This document shows, piece by piece, positions 37,225 through 44,483 of a stretch of DNA of 64,000 nucleotides; the first letter of the stretch is position 1; every line of letters begins with the position of its first letter. The position numbers and the translations under genes are program-made. Where the stretch lies: positions 372,001 to 436,000 of the forward strand of contig NZ_WLYS01000001.1 of NCBI RefSeq assembly GCF_011316935.1, given 5' to 3'. The notes beneath the pieces were generated by a model. It did not search any database, was not told the DNA's origin, and saw only the letters and a list, made by a program, of their open reading frames with translations. The stretch comes from Sphingobacterium chungjuense. GTDB taxonomy: Bacteria; Bacteroidota; Bacteroidia; Sphingobacteriales; Sphingobacteriaceae.

Positions 37225-37230
37225 CTCTCT

Positions 37231-37848
37231 CTACTTGTCTACGATTACATAAGAACCTTTGGCTCCAGGAATGGAACCACTAACCACGATTAGGTTTTGC
37301 TCAGGGTAAACTTTCAATACCTGAAGGTTTTGAACTTTTACTCTCTCACCACCTGTACGACCCGCCATACGCATTCCTTTGAATACGCGTGAAGGCCAAG
37401 ATGAAGCACCTAATGAACCTGGTGCACGTAGTCTGTTGTGCTGACCGTGAGTCGCACCACCTACACCACCAAAGCCATGACGCTTCATTACACCTTGAAA
37501 ACCTTTACCTTTAGAAGTACCGACTACGTCGACAAACTCGCCTTCTTCGAATAAAGTTACATCTACAGTGTCTCCTAGTGCTTTCTCATCTTCGAAAGTT
37601 TTGAATTCCACTAGTTTACGCTTAGGAGCCACTCCCGCTTTTGCGAAGTGTCCTTTTAGAGGAGCTGACGTATTCTTTTCCTTAGCATCATCATAGCCAA
37701 GTTGAATAGCAGAATAGCCATCTTTCTCTACCGTACGTATCTGCGTTACCACGCACGGCCCAGCCTCGATTACTGTACAAGGGATATTCTTCCCTTCTGT
37801 ACTGAACAGGCTGGTCATTCCTACTTTTTTACCAATAATTCCTGACAT
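37231..37848 (-). CDS. rplC: 50S ribosomal protein L3
   Basis: L3 (205 residues) is an early 23S-binding protein near the peptidyl-transferase centre. [77 protein letters not shown] are characteristic. It is the first gene of the cluster; rpsJ, which usually precedes it, is absent. Confidence 0.98.
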   Translation of the reverse strand: MSGIIGKKVGMTSLFSTEGKNIPCTVIEAGPCVVTQIRTVEKDGYSAIQLGYDDAKEKNTSAPLKGHFAKAGVAPKRKLVEFKTFEDEKALGDTVDVTLFEEGEFVDVVGTSKGKGFQGVMKRHGFGGVGGATHGQHNRLRAPGSLGASSWPSRVFKGMRMAGRTGGERVKVQNLQVLKVYPEQNLIVVSGSIPGAKGSYVIVDK

Positions 37849-37877
37849 GTTATAAAATAAATTAATTAAACGTCCAT

Positions 37878-37895
37878 CGAAGCAGTAGGGCTTCG
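37878..37895 (-). other. Leader hairpin upstream of rplC
   Basis: CGAAGC (37878-37883) pairs with GCTTCG (37890-37895) around six bases. It lies in the roughly 70-base 5' leader of the ribosomal operon. It could be part of a ribosomal-protein feedback site. Confidence 0.4.
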
Positions 37896-37926
37896 CTCAA
37901 GACACACTTCCCCCATTTAGGGTTTG

Positions 37927-37957
37927 CAAAGGTATACAATTTGTTATAACTATCAAA
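37927..37957 (-). promoter_or_regulatory. Main promoter of the ribosomal protein operon
   Basis: On the minus strand, TTTG (37954-37957) is followed after exactly 19 bases by TACCTTTG (37927-37934). This is a perfect TTTG-N19-TAnnTTTG Bacteroidota promoter. Transcription should start near 37920, giving a leader of about 70 bases. Confidence 0.85.
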
Positions 37958-38099
37958 TAGTTAGTGTATTATTTTTTAAAAGTTATTCTTCTTCCGCATT
38001 TCTGTCAATCAGTAATTTTCAGGGAACAGCCAATCAATTCAATAAAAATAAAATAAGATTACAAAAACATGCTGACATACTGTTGTCATTTTCGAGTTG

Positions 38100-38107
38100 T
38101 AGGTTTG
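38100..38107 (+). promoter_or_regulatory. -7 promoter element of the DinB gene
   Basis: TAGGTTTG matches TAnnTTTG and is 29 bases upstream of the ATG at 38137. No -33 box is found at 19-21 bases. Confidence 0.4.
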
Positions 38108-38136
38108 CAGCATACATTTATCAATAACACATTATC

Positions 38137-38613
38137 ATGAGCACATCACTTATCTCAAAACATGACCTATTAACCCATTGGCTTGGACATCGTAACCTGA
38201 CGCGCCACGTCATCGAGAAGTTTCCAGAAGATCAATTATTCGCCTTCCATGTCGATAATATGCGGACCTTTGCGGATCTAATCAAAGAATTACTTAGCCT
38301 TGCTGTACCGGGATTGGAAGGCATCGTACATCAGGAAACTAAACCCTACGATCATGATTTGCCTTATAATACCAAGGAAGCATTATTGCAAGCGTGGGAT
38401 GAGGCGACACCACAAATTGAAAAGTTGTTCCTACAAATCCCTGAAGAGCGCTTTCCAGAAGATTACAATTTATTTGGGCAGTACAATTTCCCCATCATTT
38501 ATAACATATTATATTTTATAGACAACGAGGTACATCACCGCGGCCAGGGTTTCGTGTACCTACGCATGTTGGGGATCGAACCGCCTTTTTTCTGGGATCG
38601 TGAAAAGAAATAA
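38137..38613 (+). CDS. DinB-family four-helix metal-dependent protein
   Basis: This 158-residue protein is of the DinB/YfiT type, a four-helix bundle with a three-histidine metal site. The first half has HDLLTHWLGHRNLTRHVIEKFPEDQL, and the C-terminal half carries FIDNEVHHRGQGFVYLRMLGIEPPFFW. The motif HHRGQ and the ending PPFFW are family hallmarks. Members include thiol-S-transferases, but the substrate here is unknown. It converges on a YafY-type regulator, a frequent pairing in Bacteroidota. Confidence 0.85.
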   Translation: MSTSLISKHDLLTHWLGHRNLTRHVIEKFPEDQLFAFHVDNMRTFADLIKELLSLAVPGLEGIVHQETKPYDHDLPYNTKEALLQAWDEATPQIEKLFLQIPEERFPEDYNLFGQYNFPIIYNILYFIDNEVHHRGQGFVYLRMLGIEPPFFWDREKK

Positions 38614-38633
38614 GACTTTATAGATGAGTACGG

Positions 38634-38667
38634 ATAGGAGCTTTGTTTGGCAAAGCTCCTATTTTTT
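38634..38667 (+). terminator. Rho-independent terminator after the DinB gene
   Basis: ATAGGAGCTTTG and CAAAGCTCCTAT form a 12-bp perfect stem with TTTGG as loop, followed by six T. It overlaps the stop codon region of the convergent regulator gene. Confidence 0.9.
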
Positions 38668-39634
38668 AAAGCATACTTTCACGCCACTTTTGTTGGCTAG
38701 TGGCGATCAGCTCTCCTATTCTATCCCGAAGACTTGCCGGTTCGACGACCCTAGCCTGATCCGCAAACATCAAAAACCATCGTGCAAAATACTCTTCTAG
38801 ATTGTCGGTCTGAAAATGCATTTCGACGGCATCTTCCAATACGGTTTCATGCGTAAATCCATAATTCACCCGATCCCAGTTTAGGTATCTTGCTATGGCA
38901 TGATCCACTCGAATAATTACCGCTATTTTGGGGGCTTGATTTTTTTTCGCTAAATAAAAAGCTAATTCTTGATGCGCTTTCGCAAAGGAATCTGTCGTGA
39001 GTCTAATATAGTGTATTCTGTCCAATCGAAATTGACGATAATCTTGTCTGAGCTGGCAGTATGCCATGACGTACCAAAATCTACCTTCGATGAAGACACC
39101 AACGGGTTCGATGATGCGTTCATCAGGTGATCCGTTTGCCGGTTTTTGATATCGGATGTGTACACATCGCTTGGACACGATACTTTCTATTAACACGCTC
39201 AACCCATCTGGCACTTCTTGATTGAACACATTCTCCATTCCCTGCACCAGCAACTGCGTATGTGCTTCTTCCAAATGCTGTTTTTCGGAATACCGTAATA
39301 GCGCTTTCATCTTACTAATCGCCGTCGTAAAATTATGAGCTAGTTGTTTGTCGGTGTACTGACTGACTAATTTCTCTGCTGCCACGAAACTCAATGCTTC
39401 TTCTCGCGTAAACGGAATTGCCGGAAGTCGGAACTCGGGCATCATGGAATAGCCGGTGCCTGCTTCGCCATAGATCGGGATGCCTGCCTGCAGCAAGGAT
39501 TGTACATCGCGATAGATGGTGCGCACGCTTACATTAAATCTATTTGCCAATTCCGACGAGGTGACGAGTCGTTTTGTCTGCAAATGAATATAAATGGATA
39601 ATATCCTATCGAATCTTTTCTTGATATCTGACAT
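38666..39634 (-). CDS. YafY-type HTH/WYL-domain transcriptional regulator
   Basis: This is a 322-residue regulator. The N-terminal winged HTH (DIKKRFDRILSIYIHLQTKRLVTSSELANRFNVSVRTIYRDVQSLLQAGIPI) is of the deoR/HTH_11 type. The WYL domain spans about 140-220 and contains FWYVMAYCQLRQDYRQFRLDRIH, a C-terminal extension follows. WYL domains sense nucleic acids or small ligands. The ATG at 39634 is used; a TATCTTTG promoter element begins 6 bases upstream, so the message may be nearly leaderless. It may regulate the adjacent DinB gene, which is inference. Confidence 0.88.
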   Translation of the reverse strand: MSDIKKRFDRILSIYIHLQTKRLVTSSELANRFNVSVRTIYRDVQSLLQAGIPIYGEAGTGYSMMPEFRLPAIPFTREEALSFVAAEKLVSQYTDKQLAHNFTTAISKMKALLRYSEKQHLEEAHTQLLVQGMENVFNQEVPDGLSVLIESIVSKRCVHIRYQKPANGSPDERIIEPVGVFIEGRFWYVMAYCQLRQDYRQFRLDRIHYIRLTTDSFAKAHQELAFYLAKKNQAPKIAVIIRVDHAIARYLNWDRVNYGFTHETVLEDAVEMHFQTDNLEEYFARWFLMFADQARVVEPASLRDRIGELIATSQQKWRESML

Positions 39635-39640
39635 GCTTCT

Positions 39641-39648
39641 CAAAGATA
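39641..39648 (-). promoter_or_regulatory. -7 promoter element of the YafY-type regulator
   Basis: The minus strand reads TATCTTTG, a perfect TAnnTTTG, only 6 bases upstream of the ATG at 39634. The transcript would have almost no leader. Confidence 0.5.
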
Positions 39649-39673
39649 CATATTAGTACCATGCTTCCACATT

Positions 39674-39691
39674 TGTTAAAAGATTGTTAAA
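39674..39691 (+). repeat. Tandem TGTTAAA repeats, 11-bp period
   Basis: TGTTAAA is at 39674-39680 and again at 39685-39691, one helical turn apart. The same heptamer pair stands before the histidine kinase gene at 50.7 kb. The arrangement fits a response-regulator binding site. Confidence 0.5.
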
Positions 39692-39731
39692 GCATATATC
39701 CATTCTCAAAATGGCACAGATCTTGTAAATG

Positions 39732-39812
39732 AACTAGTATTCATAATTTAGGTTAATAATTGGTTAGTTAGTGAAACACCTGAAGTTCCCCGCTTCAGGT
39801 GTTTCTTTTTTT
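39732..39812 (+). ncRNA. Candidate small RNA ending in a strong terminator
   Basis: GAAACACCTGAAG (39773-39785) pairs perfectly with 39793-39805 over 13 bp and is followed by seven T, a clear Rho-independent terminator. No plus-strand gene lies upstream to use it: the only gene nearby runs the other way. Tandem TGTTAAA repeats lie about 27 bases before AGATCTTG (39718-39725), which occupies the -7 position seen relative to the same repeats at 50.7 kb. A transcript of about 80 bases from near 39732 is inferred. The start and the function are unproven. Confidence 0.4.
39773..39812 (+). terminator. Orphan Rho-independent terminator
   Basis: This is a 13-bp perfect stem with loop TTCCCCG and a T-run. 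It has no protein gene upstream on its strand and is the main evidence for a small RNA here. Confidence 0.85.
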
Positions 39813-39975
39813 AGTCATATACCGTCTACCTTTGTTATAGTAAATAGAGTTGATAAGGTTTAGAAGGTTAATAGGGTTGATTCTTGAAGACTCGTTGTTT
39901 GCAAAAAGAATCAAGCTCAAAAATTGGAATATGTTGTGCTGCTCTATTATATCTTTTTTTTTAATACAAACAGAA

Positions 39976-40005
39976 AGCGGCGGCATCTTGAAAGATACCG
40001 CCGCT
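39976..40005 (-). terminator. Terminator of the CoA-binding/serine-hydrolase operon
   Basis: AGCGGCGGCATCTT and AAGATACCGCCGCT pair with one mismatch. On the minus strand TTTCTGTTT follows. It lies 28 bases after the CoA-binding gene stop. Confidence 0.8.
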
Positions 40006-40033
40006 CGTCTTATTTAATCTCTAGAATTCTATC

Positions 40034-40393
40034 TTAGAACTGTCCTGTATTGAGCATAACTAAGGTGCATGCTTCTACTACTTCGATGCCTGCAGCTGTT
40101 GCCTTCTCGCTCAACTCCGGATTCTCCGTACCCGGATTCATAATCAAGCGCCTGGGTTTTGTATCCAGAATATAGTCGTAATAGACGGCTTGATTTCTCG
40201 GACCTACATACAAAGTAATCGTATCAATATCCGTATGCACTGTTTCTGCTGGTTCGATTTCTACTCCTGCTACTGATCCTTGTTTCAGTCCAACGTTGAC
40301 GATAGTGTGGCCTTTGCGTGTTAGTTTATTCGCTACTAAGTATGAGTATCTTGCTGGGTTGGTGCTCGCGCCCAATATCAATGTTTTTTTCAT
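40034..40393 (-). CDS. CoA-binding-domain protein (YccU-like)
   Basis: This small Rossmann-fold protein of 119 residues resembles the CoA-binding domain of succinyl-CoA synthetase alpha. The motif LILGASTNPARYSYLVANKLTRKGHTIVNVGLKQGSV at the start and RRLIMNPGTENPELSEKATAAGIEVVEACTLVML at the end are typical of the YccU-type family. The role is unknown. It is 17 bases downstream of the serine hydrolase gene on the same strand. Confidence 0.85.
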   Translation of the reverse strand: MKKTLILGASTNPARYSYLVANKLTRKGHTIVNVGLKQGSVAGVEIEPAETVHTDIDTITLYVGPRNQAVYYDYILDTKPRRLIMNPGTENPELSEKATAAGIEVVEACTLVMLNTGQF

Positions 40394-40410
40394 CTTGTAT
40401 CCAAGTTTAT

Positions 40411-41586
40411 TTAGTTTACCAAATCGCCGTTTGAGTTGTAAGCGTTTTGTCTCAAAATAGGCATTTTCAGAATTTTATACAAGTCATCCAACTGATTTAA
40501 ACTTCCGTTTGCCATATTAGTTAACAAAACAATGGTGATATCGTTTTTGAGATCGCGCACATATAAGCTTTTGAAGCCATGCCACCAACCAGTATGATAT
40601 ACAATGGGGTTGTTCGGCGGACTAAATGTACGCCAGCCGTAACCGTAGCTAAACAAACTACGACGTGCATCGCTACGTGCTACATAACTCGAATCTTGTG
40701 TTTCTTGTTTCAGCAAACGACCATCTCGCAAAGCGCGATCGAATAAAAATAAATCTTGCACGGTACTATATGCTCCCTTATCTCCTACTGGTCCATCCAA
40801 ATAATTTTGCACAACCGATCTTCGCCAAGTTTTATCATGACCGATCACATCCGTTGGGATTTTTTCGTATACGGCACGAGAAAGAATAGCCGTGTTTTTC
40901 ATTCCGGCAGGCTTGAACACATTTTCTTGCATGTATACCGCAAAATCTTGACCAGTCACTTTCTCCACGATCGAAGCCAACACCATGAAATTGGAATTGT
41001 TATAGTGGAAACGGCCATCTGGCGCTCCGTAGCGGTTGGGCTTATGTTCGGCCAATAAGGCCATCGCATCCATGTTACTCATTCCTTTCTTACGATCTTT
41101 CCAATGATCTTCGGAGAAATACACATAGTTGGGCAAGCCCGATCGATGCGACAACAATTGTTGTACGGTAACGCCAGGGAACGGGAAATCAGGAAAGAAC
41201 TCCGTGACCGTCTGATCCAAGCGTAACTTGCCGGCCTCCACTAATTGCATCACCCCTACGCCAGTAAGTGGTTTTGAAACTGAAGCTAATTCAAACTTGG
41301 AGTCCATATGTAGACTGTCTTTCAGCAAGTAATTCGCCCAACCAAATGCATTTTGGTAAATGATTTTACCTTGCTTGGCCACGAGCACATTGCCATTGAA
41401 ACCCTTTCGATGAAGATTGCGCATGAATTGATCAATCTCTGGGTCGGCATTCGCCGGATCGTACACCAGCGCAATACTGTCTAAATTGGCCTGCTTTTCT
41501 TCTGCTTGTGCTTGCTTCTCTTCCGAAGAAGCACAGGAAACTAATACGGATACACTGAATAATATAGAGGATAGAAAAAACTTCAC
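40411..41586 (-). CDS. Beta-lactamase-fold serine hydrolase lipoprotein
   Basis: This is a 391-residue protein of the penicillin-binding/class C beta-lactamase family. The signal MKFFLSSILFSVSVLVSC has lipobox Cys18, followed by a Glu/Lys/Gln linker. The catalytic SxxK is Ser102-Lys105 (ASVSKPLTG). The second motif YNNSN is at about 190, and a C-terminal HTGWWHGF fits the third. Members act as esterases or DD-peptidases; real beta-lactamase activity is not implied. It heads a two-gene unit with the CoA-binding protein. Confidence 0.87.
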   Translation of the reverse strand: MKFFLSSILFSVSVLVSCASSEEKQAQAEEKQANLDSIALVYDPANADPEIDQFMRNLHRKGFNGNVLVAKQGKIIYQNAFGWANYLLKDSLHMDSKFELASVSKPLTGVGVMQLVEAGKLRLDQTVTEFFPDFPFPGVTVQQLLSHRSGLPNYVYFSEDHWKDRKKGMSNMDAMALLAEHKPNRYGAPDGRFHYNNSNFMVLASIVEKVTGQDFAVYMQENVFKPAGMKNTAILSRAVYEKIPTDVIGHDKTWRRSVVQNYLDGPVGDKGAYSTVQDLFLFDRALRDGRLLKQETQDSSYVARSDARRSLFSYGYGWRTFSPPNNPIVYHTGWWHGFKSLYVRDLKNDITIVLLTNMANGSLNQLDDLYKILKMPILRQNAYNSNGDLVN

Positions 41587-41616
41587 GCTATGGTATTTGC
41601 TAAAAAATAGAGATAA

Positions 41617-41646
41617 TAAAAAAAGCCACTTCTAATGAAGTGGCCT
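41617..41646 (-). terminator. Terminator after the PDH E2 gene
   Basis: GCCACTTC (41625-41632) pairs with GAAGTGGC (41637-41644) around TAAT, followed by seven T on the minus strand. It ends the pdhA-aceF transcript. Confidence 0.88.
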
Positions 41647-41664
41647 TAAATATAAGAAATCGAG

Positions 41665-43353
41665 TTACGCCAACAAACGAATTGGCGATTCGATCAAACT
41701 TTTTACAGTCTGTAAGAAGGCAGCGCCAGTTGCGCCATCTACTACGCGGTGATCACAGCCCAATGTAACTTTCATCACATTGCCTGCTACTACTGCGCCA
41801 TTCTTAACGACAGGCACTTGCTGGATTGCTCCAACAGATAGGATTGCACCATCAGGTGAGTTAATGATTGATGTAAACTCATCGATACCAAACATACCTA
41901 AGTTGGATACGGTGAAGGTAGAACCTTCCCAATCCGATGGCTGAAGTTTTTTAGCTTTCGCTTTACCAGCGAAATCTTTTACTTCGGCAGAGATGTGTGA
42001 TAGTGATTTGCCATCTGCAAAACGTACCACTGGTACTAATAGACCATCTTCTACCGCGATCGCTACACCGATGTTGGTATGCTCGTTGTATCTCACCTTG
42101 TCGCCTTGCCAAGAAGAGTTCACCGCTGGGTGTTTTTTCAAGGCTACCGCTACCGCTTTGATCACGATATCGTTGAAGGAAACTTTTACTGGAGCAACCT
42201 CATTGATCTGAGCACGAGCTGCCATCGCATTGTCCATATCCAAACTGATCGTTAGGTAGAAATGTGGCGCTGTGAATAATGACTCAGACAATCTACGCGC
42301 AATGGTTTTACGCATTTGATTCACCGGTTTCTCGGTATAACGCTCTTCGCCGATATACTGTGGAATGCTGATCGTGGTTTTCTCGGAAGATGCTGCTGGA
42401 GCAGAAGCTTCTTTAGCCGGTGCAGAAGCTGCCGCCGAAGGCGTAAAATCTTCTACATCTTTCTTCACTATACGGCCGCCTTCTGCAGAACCTTTTACCT
42501 GAGTCAGATCAATTCCTTTATCTTTTGCAATCTTGCGTGCCAAAGGAGAAGCTTTTACACGTGAATCATCCGATGATGATGTGCTTTCAGCACTTTCCTC
42601 TTTAGCGGAAGTATCTTCTTTTTTGTCTTCGGTCTTTTCTTCTTTTTTGTCTTCGGACGAAGATTTTGATGAAGAAGATTTCTTGTTCAACAATGGTTTG
42701 ATGTCTGTACCTTCTGGACCGACGATCGCAATGATCTCATTCACCTGCGCAGCATCACCAGCTTCTACACCGATGTACAACAATGTACCATCTGCATAAG
42801 CCGTTACTTCCATTGTTGCTTTATCAGTTTCCACGTCTGCGATCGCATCATCAGATTTGATAGCATCGCCTACTTTGAAGTTCCATTGCGCGATGACACC
42901 TTCTTTCATGGTATCACTCAACAATGGCATCGTGATTACGGTTACGCCAAGATCTTCGGCAGTAACATCATCAGCAGCATCATCTTCTTCTTCCGTTTCT
43001 TCTTTCTTATCGGATGACTCTGATTTTGCTTCTTCTTTATCCTCCGATTTATCTTCTGATTTGCTTTCTTTCGAAGATGATCCGCCGTCTTTCAACAACG
43101 CTTCATAATCTTCGCCTTCTTCACCTAGAACTGCGATAACAGCGTCGATTTCTACTGCTTCGCCTTCTTTAGGACCAATATAAAGGATAGTACCTTCTTG
43201 GTAGGACTCGAAGTCCATCGTTGCTTTGTCGGTTTCGACCTCCGCGATCAAATCGCCAGAGTTTACTTTGTCGCCCACTTTTTTGTGCCATTTTGCGATA
43301 ACCCCTTCGGTCATGGTATCGCTCATTTTGGGCATTTTTACTACTTCAGCCAT
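41665..43353 (-). CDS. aceF: Pyruvate dehydrogenase complex dihydrolipoamide acetyltransferase (E2)
   Basis: E2 transfers the acetyl group to CoA and forms the core of the PDH complex. Two lipoyl domains carry the lipoylated lysines Lys43 and Lys178, each in ETDKATM. They are joined by very charged Ser/Lys/Glu/Asp linkers. The peripheral-subunit-binding domain (VKASPLARKIAKDKGIDLTQVKGSAEGGRIVKKDV) is at about 275-310. The catalytic domain ends with CDHRVVDGATGAAF. The total is 562 residues. It is 45 bases after pdhA. Confidence 0.95.
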   Translation of the reverse strand: MAEVVKMPKMSDTMTEGVIAKWHKKVGDKVNSGDLIAEVETDKATMDFESYQEGTILYIGPKEGEAVEIDAVIAVLGEEGEDYEALLKDGGSSSKESKSEDKSEDKEEAKSESSDKKEETEEEDDAADDVTAEDLGVTVITMPLLSDTMKEGVIAQWNFKVGDAIKSDDAIADVETDKATMEVTAYADGTLLYIGVEAGDAAQVNEIIAIVGPEGTDIKPLLNKKSSSSKSSSEDKKEEKTEDKKEDTSAKEESAESTSSSDDSRVKASPLARKIAKDKGIDLTQVKGSAEGGRIVKKDVEDFTPSAAASAPAKEASAPAASSEKTTISIPQYIGEERYTEKPVNQMRKTIARRLSESLFTAPHFYLTISLDMDNAMAARAQINEVAPVKVSFNDIVIKAVAVALKKHPAVNSSWQGDKVRYNEHTNIGVAIAVEDGLLVPVVRFADGKSLSHISAEVKDFAGKAKAKKLQPSDWEGSTFTVSNLGMFGIDEFTSIINSPDGAILSVGAIQQVPVVKNGAVVAGNVMKVTLGCDHRVVDGATGAAFLQTVKSLIESPIRLLA

Positions 43354-43398
43354 TTGGTAGGATTCTAATCTATTTAGTTAAAGTAATTATATCAATTA

Positions 43399-44394
43399 TT
43401 AATCCATAATGAATGGATAGTCTTCCTGTACGTAGACATCTTTGTAGATTTCAGATGCATCTGGGTATTCAGACTCTTCTGCAAACTTCACAGATTGTTC
43501 TACTTCTTTTTTCACGCCTTCTTCGATTTCTTTGAACCACGCTTCGTCTGCGTATTTGTTCTCTAAGATGGCATGTTTTACATTGATCAATGGATCTCTG
43601 CCTTTGTACTCTTCTAACTCGTCTTTTGTACGATATTTAGCCGGGTCAGACATGGAGTGACCTTTGTAACGGTAAGTACGAATTTCTAAGAATGTTGGTC
43701 CTTCGCCAGCACGTGCGCGCTGTACCGCTTCGTCCATGGCGTTGTGTACCGCTACTACATCCATTCCATCTACTGGTGCGCTTGGCATATCGAAGCCCAA
43801 TCCCATTTTGTAGATATCTTGCATGTTGGTGGTCCGTTGTACAGAAGTTCCCATCGCATAGCCATTGTTTTCACAAACGAATACTACCGGTAATTTCCAC
43901 AACATCGCCATGTTCAAGGTTTCGTTGAACGCACCTTGACGTACAGCACCATCACCCATGTAACAAATGTTTACATTATTCGTGCCCAAGTATTTTTCTG
44001 CGAATGCGATACCAGCACCTAATGGAATTTGTCCACCAACGATACCATGGCCACCCATGAATTTGTGTTCTTTGGAGAAGAAGTGCATAGATCCGCCTTT
44101 ACCTTTAGAACAGCCAGTTGCTTTACCAAAAAGCTCGGCCATACAAGCATCTGCAGAAATACCTTTAGCCAAAGCATGTGCATGGTCACGGTATGCCGTA
44201 ATCATGGAATCCTCTGGATTGATCACCGACATCGTACCCGCAACTACAGCTTCTTGACCGATGTACAAATGACAAAAACCACGAATTTTCTGCTGTCCAT
44301 ATAGCTGGCCTGCTTTCTCTTCAAATTTACGCATGAGCAGCATGGACTTATACCACTCTAGATAAGTTTCTTTCGTTATAGGTGTTGAACTCAT
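43399..44394 (-). CDS. pdhA: Pyruvate dehydrogenase E1 component, alpha subunit
   Basis: E1-alpha binds thiamine diphosphate and decarboxylates pyruvate with E1-beta. The TPP motif is GDGAVRQGAFNETLNMAMLWKLPVVFVCENN. The regulatory-loop region is RYKGHSMSDPAKYRTKDE, and YIGQEAV lies near the N-terminus. The length of 331 residues is normal. It is transcribed with aceF. The beta subunit and E3 are not in the window. Confidence 0.95.
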   Translation of the reverse strand: MSSTPITKETYLEWYKSMLLMRKFEEKAGQLYGQQKIRGFCHLYIGQEAVVAGTMSVINPEDSMITAYRDHAHALAKGISADACMAELFGKATGCSKGKGGSMHFFSKEHKFMGGHGIVGGQIPLGAGIAFAEKYLGTNNVNICYMGDGAVRQGAFNETLNMAMLWKLPVVFVCENNGYAMGTSVQRTTNMQDIYKMGLGFDMPSAPVDGMDVVAVHNAMDEAVQRARAGEGPTFLEIRTYRYKGHSMSDPAKYRTKDELEEYKGRDPLINVKHAILENKYADEAWFKEIEEGVKKEVEQSVKFAEESEYPDASEIYKDVYVQEDYPFIMD

Positions 44395-44427
44395 TTCTAA
44401 GTATTGAATTTCTTATTATTCTGACTA

Positions 44428-44435
44428 CAAATCTA
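44428..44435 (-). promoter_or_regulatory. -7 promoter element of the pdhA-aceF operon
   Basis: The minus strand reads TAGATTTG, matching TAnnTTTG, 33 bases upstream of the pdhA ATG. There is no TTTG at the usual spacing. Confidence 0.4.
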
Positions 44436-44483
44436 ATAATTAATCACGACATATGTGCCATAGCTTGTGCCAATCGTACGATA

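Larger units (their letters stand above)
39635..40033. other. 399-base non-coding region with regulatory features
   Basis: No convincing gene lies here. It contains, in order, the YafY-gene promoter element, tandem TGTTAAA repeats, a candidate small RNA with its terminator, a free TACCTTTG element at 39827-39834, an AT-rich stretch, and the terminator of the convergent minus-strand genes. A 63-codon minus-strand frame at 39795-39986 has no family resemblance and is not annotated. Confidence 0.6.

Noticed and set aside
39795..39986. 63-codon minus-strand frame in the intergenic region
   Set aside because: It is AT-rich, has no recognisable domain, crosses the T-run of a terminator on the other strand, and has no clear promoter.
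40411..41586. Annotation as an antibiotic beta-lactamase
   Set aside because: The SxxK and YxN motifs fit the wide serine-hydrolase family; lipoprotein anchoring and context do not indicate drug resistance.
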